NCBI GenBank assembly: GCA_905234645.1
Contig: CAJOIS010000014.1
Location: 1 to 64,000, forward strand
Source: an uncultured Bacteroidales bacterium
GTDB lineage: Bacteria; Bacteroidota; Bacteroidia; Bacteroidales; F082
Direction: 5' to 3'
DNA: 64,000 bases
Shown: piece by piece, positions 23,850-33,379 of the stretch
Layout of the letters: each line of letters opens with the position of its first letter
Position numbering within the stretch: position 1 is the first letter of the stretch
Translations under genes and position numbers: made by a program
The notes under the pieces: model-generated
Told to the model about the DNA's origin: nothing
What the model saw: the letters and a program-made list of their open reading frames with translations, nothing else
Databases searched by the model: none

Positions 23850-24887
23850 TTATTGCATAATCCAGTCTGCAGCAGCCTCAATTACGTTGTCGATGCCTTG
23901 GGCAGTGCTTTCGGGATCGATGAGAACACGTACATCGGGCGGGACGCCATTCTCGTAGTTGCCACCGTCGAGTGCGATGGTGCGCGTGATGCTGAAGCGG
24001 TAAGTCCAACCGTTGGGCAGAGCACCGCCATTGGGCAGACCAAGACCGCCTCCGCTATAGTCGCCGAAGAGCTTGATGTTGTCGTAACCTTGGGTACAGA
24101 TAGCGAAGAACGAAGTCGCACTATAGGAACCACGGTCGATGAGCACAGCCACAGGCTTGGTAAATGCCGGTTCGGTGAAAATATCGCTGTAGTTGGTGCT
24201 GTCGGCATAGACGGTGGTCATTCCCGTGAAGGCATCATGTTCGGGTCCCGACTTGATTTGGGTGTGGTAAAGCGGCTGTCCATGATTGTCGAAGATGGAA
24301 AGCAGCGTGCTGATGTTGGCGATGTTGCCGCCACCGTTTTGGCGCAGGTCGAGGATCCAGCCTTTGCAGTTTTTGTAGTGTTCCATGAGATACGATAGGT
24401 TATCCGCCGTGATGGCGTCCATAAAGGAACTATAGCGGATATAGGCCACGTCACCGTTGCGTATGGCGTTGTGGGTCAAGCTTCCCGTAGTGTGATAGTT
24501 GACGGTCAGGTAATTGAGCACTACGACCTCGGTGTTGATGTTTCTTTCGGCATACATCTTATAATAGACCGAATCGTTGTGTGACACGTCGAATTTTGAA
24601 ATCAGGTTGGTGTGTCCGTCGCGCAAAGTATTGAGCATGGCGGCACAAACGGAAAATAGACTGTCGGAGTCCATGTCGTCGTACACTTTCGGGCGATAGA
24701 CTTCATAGACCGAGTCCCAGTCGACACCCTTCAAATCGAAGAAGGCATATTGCTGGTCGACTTTGTTCCAAAGGTAATCGAAGACATTGGTGGCATGAGG
24801 GTCTTCGTCGTCTACCATGAAGGCGCGTTCACAAGAGATCAAGGTGGCGCCTATTAATATAAGGAGAAGGAAATACAGTTTTTTCAT
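23850..24887 (-). CDS. S41-family peptidase lipoprotein (module copy A)
   Basis: A 345-aa lipoprotein (ATLISC, Cys19). The N-terminal helical part (NVFDYLWNKVDQQYAFFDLK, VDWDSVYEVYRPKVYDDM) and LRDGHTNL match S41 tricorn/CPAF-like peptidases, where the His of DGHT is catalytic. WILDLRQNGGGN and IDRGSYSATSFF (probable nucleophile Ser) followed by GDYSGGGLGLPNGG complete the fold. The Lys of classical C-terminal processing proteases is not obvious, fitting a Ser-His-Glu type. It should face the periplasm or cell surface. A closely similar protein is at 45280-46302. In both copies the gene starts 8 nt after a barrel gene. Confidence 0.88.
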   Translation of the reverse strand: MKKLYFLLLILIGATLISCERAFMVDDEDPHATNVFDYLWNKVDQQYAFFDLKGVDWDSVYEVYRPKVYDDMDSDSLFSVCAAMLNTLRDGHTNLISKFDVSHNDSVYYKMYAERNINTEVVVLNYLTVNYHTTGSLTHNAIRNGDVAYIRYSSFMDAITADNLSYLMEHYKNCKGWILDLRQNGGGNIANISTLLSIFDNHGQPLYHTQIKSGPEHDAFTGMTTVYADSTNYSDIFTEPAFTKPVAVLIDRGSYSATSFFAICTQGYDNIKLFGDYSGGGLGLPNGGALPNGWTYRFSITRTIALDGGNYENGVPPDVRVLIDPESTAQGIDNVIEAAADWIMQ

Positions 24888-24895
24888 GGCCGTAA

Positions 24896-26305
24896 TCAGT
24901 TGATGTTGAACATAAAGTTGACGTTGAAGGAATGGATGGCATTGTCGTAACGGTAAATGCCTTTATGGCCTGTCGTGAGGTAATCCCAACGGTAGCAAAA
25001 GCCGATGCGGTTGCCATTCAACAGGTTGATATATAAGCCAATGTCGGTGCTAACGCCAGGAAACAACTTGACGAAACTCTCGTAATCTTGAAGGATTGTG
25101 TTGGACGTGTTGAGGCTACCTGTGTAGTTGTCCATGTATGCGTAACCAGGCCTTATGACATAGCTTGCAGCGGGCAGACCCACCTTCCCGTATAGGGATA
25201 AAAGGTTGTGTGAGCCACCGCGGATAAAGGCGAAGTCATACTGCATCTTCCCTTCGGCGCGGATATTGAAGAAACCGGAAATGCCTGTGGAAGCATTCAA
25301 CAGTGACGAAATCAACTTGATGTCGTAGAAATACTGCACGCTACCACCCGCCCAAAGGTGGAAGCGATTGCGTTTGCTGTCGTAGCAACGGTAAAGGAAC
25401 TCTGTGCGGCTGTCAAGGTCAATGGCATAGCCTTCGAAGGCGGTGAACATGCTGAGGAACGTCCTAGATTCGTTCTGGATGTGGCAGCGTTTCCATTCGA
25501 TGGTGGCACCATAGCTGAGGTTGACACCTATGCCAGCATAGCGATACGGTACGGTGCCGTTATCGTAGGTGTTGGTCTCATTCAAGCCCAAGCTCAAATT
25601 AAGCCAAAGAGGCACCTTGCTCTTACGAACGGGCTGTGGAAGTCTACCTATCTCGTGTTCCACAATATCTTTCCACAACAGGTAACCTTCGGCATTGAGG
25701 TGTAGTCCGTCGTTGGTGTATTTCGGATCCATCTTGCCTTCTTGGTTGGCAAAACGGCTATATAGATCGAGATATTCAACGCCTTCTTCTTCCGTCATGG
25801 CCTTTATCATGCCATTGACGACAGCCACGTCAGCATAGCGTTTGGTGTGACCAGGAAAGAAACCATAACAATCATTGGTGGGCAAGATGCTTTGCACGAC
25901 GATGCGGGTACGTGGCGACTCTTTTTTGATGCGTCGCACGATTTCGCGCACGTTAAGGGCAATGGTATCGTTGCTGAATCCCCAGTCCATGTCGTTGGTT
26001 CCAATCATGAGGAACACCATGGTAGGCTTGCCTTTGGTAATAGTTCTAAGACGGTCGAGCACGCCTATTGTGACATCGCCGCTAATACCACGGTTTTTGC
26101 AGTTGGCGTTTTGGAACAACTCGAACCACTCACCACCATCGGTAATGCTATTACCCAGGAAGATGATGTCGTTCTCAGAAGTCGGCATGGCCTCGAAGAG
26201 CAGTTCGCGCTGGTCATAATAGGCGCCATACTTGCCTGTAATCTGCGCAAAGGCTTGTGTTGCCATCAAGAGGATAGCTGAAAAGAGGATGAGTTTGAAT
26301 TTCAT
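24896..26305 (-). CDS. SGNH/GDSL hydrolase fused to a C-terminal outer-membrane-barrel-like domain
   Basis: A 469-aa exported protein. Signal peptide 1-20 (MATQAFAQ). Residues about 45-220 form an SGNH esterase: [13 protein letters not shown] (block I, Ser), ISGDV (Gly), GTNDMDW (Asn) and DGLHLNAEG (Asp-x-x-His). Residues about 232-469 are amphipathic beta strands ending in NVNFMFNIN and match the free-standing barrel protein at 46311-47126 ([35 protein letters not shown]). This predicts a deacylating enzyme anchored in or displayed at the outer membrane. It shares a divergent promoter region with metG and heads the operon with the S41 gene. Substrate unknown. Confidence 0.85.
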   Translation of the reverse strand: MKFKLILFSAILLMATQAFAQITGKYGAYYDQRELLFEAMPTSENDIIFLGNSITDGGEWFELFQNANCKNRGISGDVTIGVLDRLRTITKGKPTMVFLMIGTNDMDWGFSNDTIALNVREIVRRIKKESPRTRIVVQSILPTNDCYGFFPGHTKRYADVAVVNGMIKAMTEEEGVEYLDLYSRFANQEGKMDPKYTNDGLHLNAEGYLLWKDIVEHEIGRLPQPVRKSKVPLWLNLSLGLNETNTYDNGTVPYRYAGIGVNLSYGATIEWKRCHIQNESRTFLSMFTAFEGYAIDLDSRTEFLYRCYDSKRNRFHLWAGGSVQYFYDIKLISSLLNASTGISGFFNIRAEGKMQYDFAFIRGGSHNLLSLYGKVGLPAASYVIRPGYAYMDNYTGSLNTSNTILQDYESFVKLFPGVSTDIGLYINLLNGNRIGFCYRWDYLTTGHKGIYRYDNAIHSFNVNFMFNIN

Positions 26306-26337
26306 TTTATAATGTATTGTTTATTGATTTCGCGCGG

Positions 26338-26374
26338 CAAAGATACGGCATTTCAACAATAATCCGTATTTTTG
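26338..26374. promoter_or_regulatory. Divergent promoters of the SGNH-barrel operon and metG
   Basis: Minus strand TATCTTTG (26345-26338), 32 nt before the SGNH ATG. Plus strand TATTTTTG (26367-26374), 26 nt before the metG ATG, which excludes the upstream in-frame start at 26317. Confidence 0.75.
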
Positions 26375-26400
26375 CACCCGTTTTTCAAAATCATAACATC

Positions 26401-28368
26401 ATGGAATCAACGAACAAACACTTCAAGCGTTACACGGTAACCACGGCCTTGCCATACGCCAACGGCCCTGTCCACATCGGTCACCTTGCCGGCGTCTACA
26501 TCCCCGCCGACACCTATGTCCGCTACCTGCGAATGTGCGGCGCCGAGGTCCTGTTTGTCGGTGGTTCCGACGAACACGGCGTGCCGATTACCATCAAGGC
26601 CGAGAAGGAAGGCGTGACGCCTCAAGACATCGTCGACCGCTACCATGCCATCATCAAGAAGTCGTTCGAGGAGTTGGGCATCAGCTACGACATCTACTCC
26701 CGTACCTCTTCGAAGATGCACCGTGTCACGGCTCAGGAGTTCTTCAAAAAACTCTACGACGAAGGGAAGTTCATCGAAAAGGAAACCGAGCAATACTTCG
26801 ACCCCGAACGTCAGAAGTTCCTTTCAGACAGATATATCGTCGGCACCTGCCCGAAATGCGGTGCTGATGGCGCCTATGGCGACCAATGCGAGAAATGCGG
26901 TTCTTCTTTGAGTCCCGATGAACTCATCAACCCGCATTCGCAACTCAGCGGCGCGGCCTTGGTGAAGAAGCCGACCAAGCATTGGTACCTGCCTCTGGAT
27001 CAATATGAAGGCTGGCTCCGCGAGTGGATCCTCGAAGGCCACAAGGAGTGGAAGGTCAACGTCTACGGCCAGGTGAAAAGCTGGCTCGATGGCGGTCTGC
27101 AGCCTCGTGCTGTCACCCGCGACCTCGACTGGGGCGTGCCCGTTCCGATTGAGGGTGCCGACGGTAAGGTGCTGTACGTCTGGTTTGACGCACCGATTGG
27201 CTATATCTCCAACACCAAGGAGATCTGCGAGCAGCGTGGCGAGAACTGGGAGAAGTGGTGGAAAGACCCCGAGACTAAGCTGGTGCACTTCATCGGCAAG
27301 GACAACATCGTGTTCCACTGCATCATCTTCCCCTGCATGCTGAAGGCCTATGGCGATTACATTGTCCCCGAGAACGTGCCCGCCAACGAATTTCTCAACC
27401 TTGAGAACGACAAGATCTCGACTTCGCGCAACTGGGCTATCTGGCTGCATGAATACCTTCAGGAATTCCCTGGCAAGCAAGATGTTTTGCGTTATGTGCT
27501 CACCGCCAACGCACCCGAGACCAAGGACAACAACTTCACCTGGAAGGACTACCAGGACCGCAACAACAACGAGTTGCTGGCCATCTTCGGTAACTTCGTC
27601 AACCGTACGCTCGTGTTGACGCACAAGTATTATGAAGGCGCTGTTCCCGCTTTGGACAACCTCAACGACACCGACAAGGCTGTCATTGCCGAGATGAACG
27701 CCTATCCGAAAAAGATTGGCGGTCTCATCGAGAACTACAAGTTCCGTGAGGCCCTCTCCGAGCTGATGAACTTGGCCCGTCTGGGCAACAAGTATCTCAC
27801 TGATAATGAGCCTTGGAAGCAAATCAAGACCGACCCCGAGCGCGTGAAGACCGTGATGGCCGTGTCGCTGCAGATTGTGGCTCACCTCGCTATCTTGGGC
27901 GAGCCTTTCCTGCCGTTCAGCGCGAAGAAACTCCAACAAATGATTGGCCTCGAAGTGAAAGGCTGGAACGATGCCGAGAACACAGTCCTGCTGCAGGAAG
28001 GTCATGTCATAGGTCAGCCCGAGCTGCTGTTTGAGAAAGTCGAGGACAGCGTGGTGGAAGCCCAATTGAAACGTTTGGACGACATCAAAAAAGCCAACCA
28101 GCTGAATGCTTGGAAGCCTGCCGAGGTGAAGCAAACGGTTAGTTTTGACGACTATATGAAGGTCGACATCCGCGTAGGTACCATTCTCGAGTGCCAGAAA
28201 GTGCCGAAGGCTGACAAACTCTTGCAGTTCCTCATTGACGACGGCATGAACAAGCGCACCATCGTGAGTGGCATCGCCAAGTATTACACCGAGCCCGAGA
28301 AGTTGGTGGGCAAGCAGGTCTGCTTCATCGCCAACTTCGAGTCAAGGGCGTGGTCAGCGAAGGCATGA
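26401..28368 (+). CDS. metG: Methionine--tRNA ligase, C-terminus altered by a frameshift
   Basis: Charges initiator and elongator tRNA-Met. The catalytic core is intact: [13 protein letters not shown] (HIGH), zinc knuckles CPKC and [13 protein letters not shown] (KMSKS equivalent) and the anticodon-binding helices. A C-terminal EMAP/Trbp111 tRNA-binding domain begins at about 580 ([23 protein letters not shown]). It runs to CFIANFES and then shifts frame, ending SRAWSAKA at 28368 (655 aa). The correct continuation, [17 protein letters not shown], lies in the -1 frame up to TAA 28451. The loss fits one base or about ten bases missing, removing the usual PR(K) segment. It may be a sequencing error, or a tolerated truncation, since the catalytic part is complete. 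Confidence 0.93.
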   Translation: MESTNKHFKRYTVTTALPYANGPVHIGHLAGVYIPADTYVRYLRMCGAEVLFVGGSDEHGVPITIKAEKEGVTPQDIVDRYHAIIKKSFEELGISYDIYSRTSSKMHRVTAQEFFKKLYDEGKFIEKETEQYFDPERQKFLSDRYIVGTCPKCGADGAYGDQCEKCGSSLSPDELINPHSQLSGAALVKKPTKHWYLPLDQYEGWLREWILEGHKEWKVNVYGQVKSWLDGGLQPRAVTRDLDWGVPVPIEGADGKVLYVWFDAPIGYISNTKEICEQRGENWEKWWKDPETKLVHFIGKDNIVFHCIIFPCMLKAYGDYIVPENVPANEFLNLENDKISTSRNWAIWLHEYLQEFPGKQDVLRYVLTANAPETKDNNFTWKDYQDRNNNELLAIFGNFVNRTLVLTHKYYEGAVPALDNLNDTDKAVIAEMNAYPKKIGGLIENYKFREALSELMNLARLGNKYLTDNEPWKQIKTDPERVKTVMAVSLQIVAHLAILGEPFLPFSAKKLQQMIGLEVKGWNDAENTVLLQEGHVIGQPELLFEKVEDSVVEAQLKRLDDIKKANQLNAWKPAEVKQTVSFDDYMKVDIRVGTILECQKVPKADKLLQFLIDDGMNKRTIVSGIAKYYTEPEKLVGKQVCFIANFESRAWSAKA

Positions 28369-28451
28369 TCCTCTCCGCCGAGGACAAGGACGGCCGTCTC
28401 GTGCTGCTCACCCCGAGCGACGTGGTCGCAGCGGGCTGCTCTGTGGGGTAA
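28344..28451 (+). other. Out-of-frame 3' end of metG
   Basis: Reading from about 28344 in the frame ending at TAA 28449-28451 gives the standard last ~33 residues of the MetG tRNA-binding domain ([26 protein letters not shown]). It is separated from the main metG frame by a net -1 shift, and it ends 11 nt before the GH92 start, as an intact metG would. Confidence 0.85.
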
Positions 28452-28462
28452 ACCATCACACT

Positions 28463-30808
28463 ATGAATATTTATCGTTTCTCTTTTCTCGTTCTCGGTCT
28501 GCTATGCTTCGGCTGCGCCGAACAGCCTGCCGTCACCGAAGAACCTACTGCTGACTATATCCAGTACGTCAACCCCATCATCGGTACCTATGGCATGGGA
28601 CACACCTTTCCCGGAGCTTGTGCGCCCTTCGGCATCGTGCAGCTCAGCCCTGACACCGACACCGTGCCGCATGACATCGATGGCGAATACCAACCTCGCG
28701 TGTATGAGTATTGTGCTGGGTATCAGCACAAAGATAGCACAATCGTCGGTTTCAGTCACACCCATTTCAGCGGCACGGGCCACTCCGATTTGGGTGACAT
28801 CCTGGTGATTCCCATCACAGGAGAAATCAAGTTTAATCCAGGCACACAAACCAACCCTGACGCCGGTTACCGCTCACGTTTCAGCCATGAGACTGAGATT
28901 GCCGTGCCGGGATATTATGAGGTGTTTTTGCAGGACTATGGCATCAAGGCGCAACTGACTGCCACGGAGCATGCCGGCATCCATTGTTACACCTATCCAG
29001 AAGGCCAGGACGGCAGCATCATCCTCGACCTGCAGCATGGCATCTACAACTACGATGGCAAAACCCTCTGGGCAAACCTCCGCGTAGAGAATGACACCCT
29101 GCTGACGGGCTACCGTATCACCAACGGCTGGGCACGGACCAACTACACCTATTTTGCCATCAGCTTCAGCCAAACCATCGCCGACTACGGCTACCGCGAG
29201 TTGCAGAAACCCAAATACAACGGCGGTTGGGGCAAGTTCGACGTGAAGCATAACTTCCCCGAAATGACAGGGCGCAAGATTGTGGCGTATTTTACCTTCA
29301 ACGACCCGAAGACCTTGGAGATGAAGGTTGCCCTCTCGGCCACCAGCACCGAAGGCGCCCTGCGCAACCTCCACGCCGAGACCGATGGCCGAAGCTTTGA
29401 ACAACTCTTGGCTGAGACCCAAGGCAAATGGAACAAGGAACTCTCCATCCTGCAAGCCGAAGGCACGGAAGATCAGAAGGCCATGCTGTATACCTCGCTG
29501 TATCACACGATGATCAACCCTTCCATCTATATGGATGTGGACGGACAATACCGCGGCCTCGACCATAACATCCATCAAGCCGAGGGCTTTACCAACTACA
29601 CCGTGTTCTCCTTGTGGGACACATACCGTGCCTTGCATCCGCTCTTTAATGTGCTGCAACCCCAGCGTAATGCCGACATGGTGCAGTCGATGCTCAAACA
29701 CAGCGAGCAGAGCGTCCACGGGCTTCTGCCCGTGTGGTCGCACATGGGCAACGACAACTGGTGCATGATCGGCTATCACGCCGTTCCCGTGTTGGCCGAT
29801 GCCTATGTCAAAGGCGTGGCCGACCAAAGTGACGCCATGCTGAAAGCCATGCAACGCAGCTCGACCTGTCCATACTATGTCAACCTCGACGACTACCAAA
29901 GCTTAGGTTACGTGCCTTACGACAAGAACAACGGCTGCGTTTCCATTACCTTGGAGTATGCCTATGACGACTGGGCCATCTACCAAGCCGCTCTGAAAGC
30001 GGGCAATACCGAGATGGCAAATACTTACAAGCAACGTGCCGCCAACTGGCGCAACACCTTCGACACCGAGCTGGGTTTCGCCCATCCCAAGATGAGCGAC
30101 AGTAGTTGGAAGACGCCATTCAGCCTCTTCGACACCGAAGGTGAGGGCTTCGTGGAAGGCAACTCCTGGGTGTATTCGTTCTATGTGCCGCAAGACGTGA
30201 AAGGCCTCATCGAGGCCATGGGGGGCGACGCGCAGTTCATCCACAACCTCGACACCCTCTTCGTCATGCAGCTGCCACCTGAGTTCTTCGAGAACACCGA
30301 GGATGTCTCCGAGGAAGGCCTCATGGGCTGCTACAACCACGGCAACGAACCCGCGCATCATATCGCTTACCTCTACAATTGGACCTCACAGCCTTACAAG
30401 ACGCAGTACTGGCTGCGTGAAATCATGAACCGCTTCTACAAGAACAACATAGACGGTCTGTGCGGCAACGACGACTGTGGCCAAATGTCGGCGTGGTACA
30501 TCTTCTCCGTAATGGGCTTCTACCCCGTTTGTCCAGGTAGCGACCAATATGTGCTTGGCGCGCCTTACCTACCCTATTTGAAGGTGCGTTTAGGCAATGG
30601 CAAGACCTTGGAAATCAAGGCACCTGAAGTCAGTGATGAGAACCGCTATGTACAGAAGGTGACTTTCAACGGTCAGGAGATCACAAAACTGTATCTCACA
30701 CATGAGCAGTTAATGCAAGGCGGGGAACTGGTCTTCGAGATGGGCAGCGATCCGAATCTAGAACGCGGATTGAAATCCGAGGACAAACCATATTCGATGA
30801 CAGAATAA
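28463..30808 (+). CDS. GH92 alpha-mannosidase-type glycoside hydrolase, lipoprotein
   Basis: A 781-aa lipoprotein (GLLCFGC, Cys18). It begins the mature part with YIQYVNPIIGTYGMGHTFPG, and has GFSHTHFSGTGHSDLGD and, near the C-terminus, GNDDCGQMSAWYIFSVMGFY and PGSDQYVLGAPYLP, which are the hallmarks of GH92, calcium-dependent inverting exo-alpha-mannosidases that trim N-glycans or mannans. The N-terminal beta-sandwich and the (alpha/alpha)6 barrel fill the expected length. The start is ATG 28463; the longer open frame upstream is out-of-frame metG. No SusCD pair is nearby, so it may serve a scattered glycan-foraging set with GH97 and GH78 in this window. Confidence 0.94.
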   Translation: MNIYRFSFLVLGLLCFGCAEQPAVTEEPTADYIQYVNPIIGTYGMGHTFPGACAPFGIVQLSPDTDTVPHDIDGEYQPRVYEYCAGYQHKDSTIVGFSHTHFSGTGHSDLGDILVIPITGEIKFNPGTQTNPDAGYRSRFSHETEIAVPGYYEVFLQDYGIKAQLTATEHAGIHCYTYPEGQDGSIILDLQHGIYNYDGKTLWANLRVENDTLLTGYRITNGWARTNYTYFAISFSQTIADYGYRELQKPKYNGGWGKFDVKHNFPEMTGRKIVAYFTFNDPKTLEMKVALSATSTEGALRNLHAETDGRSFEQLLAETQGKWNKELSILQAEGTEDQKAMLYTSLYHTMINPSIYMDVDGQYRGLDHNIHQAEGFTNYTVFSLWDTYRALHPLFNVLQPQRNADMVQSMLKHSEQSVHGLLPVWSHMGNDNWCMIGYHAVPVLADAYVKGVADQSDAMLKAMQRSSTCPYYVNLDDYQSLGYVPYDKNNGCVSITLEYAYDDWAIYQAALKAGNTEMANTYKQRAANWRNTFDTELGFAHPKMSDSSWKTPFSLFDTEGEGFVEGNSWVYSFYVPQDVKGLIEAMGGDAQFIHNLDTLFVMQLPPEFFENTEDVSEEGLMGCYNHGNEPAHHIAYLYNWTSQPYKTQYWLREIMNRFYKNNIDGLCGNDDCGQMSAWYIFSVMGFYPVCPGSDQYVLGAPYLPYLKVRLGNGKTLEIKAPEVSDENRYVQKVTFNGQEITKLYLTHEQLMQGGELVFEMGSDPNLERGLKSEDKPYSMTE

Positions 30809-30823
30809 TTTTTCGTATGATGC

Positions 30824-30870
30824 GGCTGCCATAATATGACAGCCCTACATCCGAAAAATTTATATTTTTG
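30824..30870 (+). promoter_or_regulatory. Hairpin and promoter between GH92 and mnmA
   Basis: A GGCTG/CAGCC hairpin (30824-30845 region) nested within AATTTTTCG/CGAAAAATT arms could terminate GH92 transcription. It is followed by a -7 box TATTTTTG (30863-30870), 14 nt before the mnmA start. Confidence 0.55.
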
Positions 30871-30884
30871 CAACCAAATAATAC

Positions 30885-31970
30885 ATGATGAACATTGCTG
30901 CATTGGTTTCGGGTGGAGTTGATAGCTCGGTGGTTGTGCCGCTGCTCAAGAAGCAGGGATACGACCCGCATATCTTTTATATCAAAATCGGTATGGAAGG
31001 CAAGGAAGACCTGTCGAGCTGTCCGTCGGAGGAGGACATCGAGATCACAACCTACATCGCGAAGAAATACGGCTGTAAGTTCGACATCGTGGACTTGCAA
31101 CACGAGTACTTCGAGACCGTGGGCAAATACACCATGGAGATGGTACGCAAGGGCCTCACGCCCAACCCCGACGTGATGTGCAACCGCTGGATCAAGCTCG
31201 GTGCCTTCGAAGAGAAGGAAGGCCACAACTTCGACAAGATCGCTACGGGGCACTATGCCCGTTCATGGGAGGACGAAGACGGCATCTTCTGGCTTGGCAC
31301 GGCAGCCGATACCTTCAAGGACCAGACCTATTTCTTGGGTCGCATCACCTACGCCCAGCTAAGCAAGGTCGTCTTCCCCATCGGCGACCTCCCAAAACCC
31401 GAGGTGCGCCGACTGGCGGCACAATACAAACTGCCAAGCGCTGAGCGTCATGACAGCCAAGGCATCTGCTTCCTCGGTAAGATCAACTACAACGACTATA
31501 TCCGCGAGTACCTCGGCGAGATGCCTGGCGACATCGTGGAGCTGGAAACAGGCAAAAAACTAGGTCGCCACAAAGGCTTCTGGTTCCATACCATCGGGCA
31601 GCGCAAGGGCCTGGGCCTTGGCGGCGGTCCGTGGTTTGTGGTAAAGAAAGACATCCCGAATAACATCGTCTATGTATCGCAGGGCTACGACCCCGTGGCG
31701 CAGTACACCAACATCGTCCCCTTGGGTGACTTGCAGCCGATGAATCCCAAGTTGCAGTTCGTCGATGGACAGCGTATCCGCTTCAAGATACGGCATCAGC
31801 CAGAGTTCACTTACGGTCATATTCGTCTCACCGAACAGGGTGCCGACATCGTTTCCGAGGTGGCCATCTCGGGCGTGGCGCCCGGGCAGTTCGGGGTGGT
31901 CTATCATGAGGTAGAGCCTTATGTTATCGGCAGTGGCGTTATAGTTGAGAGTTCAGAGTTTAGAGTTTAG
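30885..31970 (+). CDS. mnmA: tRNA-uridine 2-sulfurtransferase MnmA
   Basis: Thiolates U34 of tRNA-Lys, -Glu and -Gln using relayed sulfur. The 361 aa have the PP-loop SGGVDSS (9-15), the first catalytic Cys in NPDVMCNRW (C99) and the second in SQGICFLGK (C195), both intact, and the C-terminal beta-barrel (HTIGQRKGLGLGGGPWFVV). An adjacent second Met gives an alternative start at 30888. The last residues, about VESSEFRV, are encoded by a GAGTT-type repeat running into the next gene's start, so the natural C-terminus was probably altered by it. Followed 4 nt later by the pseudouridine synthase. Confidence 0.96.
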   Translation: MMNIAALVSGGVDSSVVVPLLKKQGYDPHIFYIKIGMEGKEDLSSCPSEEDIEITTYIAKKYGCKFDIVDLQHEYFETVGKYTMEMVRKGLTPNPDVMCNRWIKLGAFEEKEGHNFDKIATGHYARSWEDEDGIFWLGTAADTFKDQTYFLGRITYAQLSKVVFPIGDLPKPEVRRLAAQYKLPSAERHDSQGICFLGKINYNDYIREYLGEMPGDIVELETGKKLGRHKGFWFHTIGQRKGLGLGGGPWFVVKKDIPNNIVYVSQGYDPVAQYTNIVPLGDLQPMNPKLQFVDGQRIRFKIRHQPEFTYGHIRLTEQGADIVSEVAISGVAPGQFGVVYHEVEPYVIGSGVIVESSEFRV

Positions 31971-31973
31971 AGT
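31946..31973. repeat. Short GAGTTTA-type tandem repeat at the mnmA 3' end
   Basis: Four degenerate units (GAGAGTT, CAGAGTTTAGAGTTTAGAGTT) cover the mnmA stop and end just before the ATG of the next gene. Repeats of this kind are common between Bacteroidota genes; here it is partly translated. Confidence 0.65.
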
Positions 31974-31974
31974 T

Positions 31975-32664
31975 ATGGCTAACATATCCGACCGCATCCT
32001 CTACGAAGATAATCATCTAATCGTCGTGAACAAGCTCCCCTCCGAGATCGTGCAGGGCGACAAGACGGGCGACGTATGTCTGCTTGACGACGTAAAGGAA
32101 TACATCAAGGTAAAATACGACAAGCCAGGCAATGTGTTCGCCGGCCTAGTGCATCGCATCGACAGGCCCGTGAGCGGCGCCGTCGTCTTCGCCAAGACAA
32201 GCAAAGCACTCTCACGCATGACCGTCAAGGTGAAAGACCGCGACTTCCGAAAGACCTATCTGGCTTTGGTGAAAAACCATCCGCCCAAGCAGGCCGATGT
32301 GTTGGAGGACTACCTCGTCAAGAACGAGAAACAGAACAAGTCATACGTCGTACCCGAAGGCACCAAAGAAGCCAAACTAGCGCGACTCAGCTATCGTGTC
32401 ATCGGAAAGTCGGATACTTTTTATTTGCTTGAGGTGGAGCTATTCACGGGGCGTCATCATCAGATACGCTGCCAGCTGGCGCACATGGGTTGCCCCATCC
32501 GTGGCGACCTGAAATACGGCTATCCGCGCAGCAACCCCGACGCTTCCATCAGCCTCCATGCCTATCGTATCGCCTTCGAGCATCCTGTGACAAAGGAACA
32601 GATAGAAGTGACGGCGCCGTTGCCTGAGGTCTCGCCTTGGACGGCGTTTAAATCAAGTTTATGA
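31975..32664 (+). CDS. RluA-family RNA pseudouridine synthase
   Basis: A 229-aa cytosolic enzyme that isomerises uridine in rRNA or tRNA. LVHRIDRPVSGAVVFAKTS contains the RluA signature with the catalytic Asp, and ELFTGRHHQIRCQLAHMGCPI is the conserved RNA-binding motif. There is no S4 domain, so it resembles RluC/D cores without the extension. Specific target unknown. Start ATG 31975 was chosen because the longer frame lies in the repeat. It overlaps the convergent LysE gene by 17 nt. Confidence 0.92.
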   Translation: MANISDRILYEDNHLIVVNKLPSEIVQGDKTGDVCLLDDVKEYIKVKYDKPGNVFAGLVHRIDRPVSGAVVFAKTSKALSRMTVKVKDRDFRKTYLALVKNHPPKQADVLEDYLVKNEKQNKSYVVPEGTKEAKLARLSYRVIGKSDTFYLLEVELFTGRHHQIRCQLAHMGCPIRGDLKYGYPRSNPDASISLHAYRIAFEHPVTKEQIEVTAPLPEVSPWTAFKSSL

Positions 32665-33376
32665 TTCCCCTGAAAATGATGAAATAGGCGCCGCAGAGCA
32701 TCAGCAGGACACCTGCTATTTTGTTCATCAGCACGGTGCGGTCAGGGTTGAGGAATTTCTTCAGTTTAGCAGCACCCCAAGCCTTTAACAGCTCCAAAAA
32801 TAGCGTAGTACCAAGAATGATGGCAAAAAACACAAGGGTACTCAGCTTGTTGCCACCCATGTTACCCGCCACCATGGCCACAGCCGAAAACCAGAAGATC
32901 CAGACGAAGGGGTTCAGTATGTTGAGCACAAATCCCTTGGCAAGAAACACAAACCAAGCAGGCTTCTGATCTTGTTTTTTAATCACTTCATTGGTACGTT
33001 TTTCAATATATTCATCTCGCTGCTTCTGGTATTTGACCTTTTTTCGATATGTGAAAATGCCGAACAATAGCAAGATGATTCCCGCGCCGATGCATGCCAA
33101 AGCCGCTTCAAACGATGATTTCATCACGATTTGCACCGAGGTCAGGATGCAGAGCGAGACAACCATCGCATCGTTGAGGATAACGCCGAGTGCAAACCAT
33201 CCTGCCGACCTGGCTCCACGATGGAGGCTGGTCTGCACCAAGGTGATGAAGGCCGGTCCCATATTGACAACCAGGGAAAGAAACAATCCGATCAAGATGG
33301 CCCAAAAGAGGAAGCTGAACGAGCCGATACGGCTGAATTCAGGCATCTTATCAAATATCTCAGGAGTATTCTCCAT
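32648..33376 (-). CDS. LysE/RhtB-family amino-acid exporter
   Basis: A 242-aa inner-membrane protein with about six hydrophobic helices. NMGPAFITLVQTSLHRGARS and the following helix (GWFALGVILNDAMVVSLC) correspond to the LysE GP…..TL..g...G signature. The charged loop at about 115-140 (KVKYQKQRDEYIEKRTNEVI) is longer than usual. NILNPFVWIFWF is also characteristic. Substrate not predictable. It starts 3 nt after the GH3-family gene and is probably in its operon. Confidence 0.85.
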   Translation of the reverse strand: MENTPEIFDKMPEFSRIGSFSFLFWAILIGLFLSLVVNMGPAFITLVQTSLHRGARSAGWFALGVILNDAMVVSLCILTSVQIVMKSSFEAALACIGAGIILLLFGIFTYRKKVKYQKQRDEYIEKRTNEVIKKQDQKPAWFVFLAKGFVLNILNPFVWIFWFSAVAMVAGNMGGNKLSTLVFFAIILGTTLFLELLKAWGAAKLKKFLNPDRTVLMNKIAGVLLMLCGAYFIIFRGIINLI

Positions 33377-33379
33377 GGC

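Noticed and set aside
26824-28134. Long minus-strand open frame across metG (436 codons)
   Set aside because: Antisense shadow of the strongly conserved metG; no homologous motif recognised.
28268-28462. N-terminal extension of the GH92 frame back to 28268
   Set aside because: It overlaps metG, reads as low-complexity Arg/Ser/Pro, and the lipoprotein signal begins at ATG 28463.
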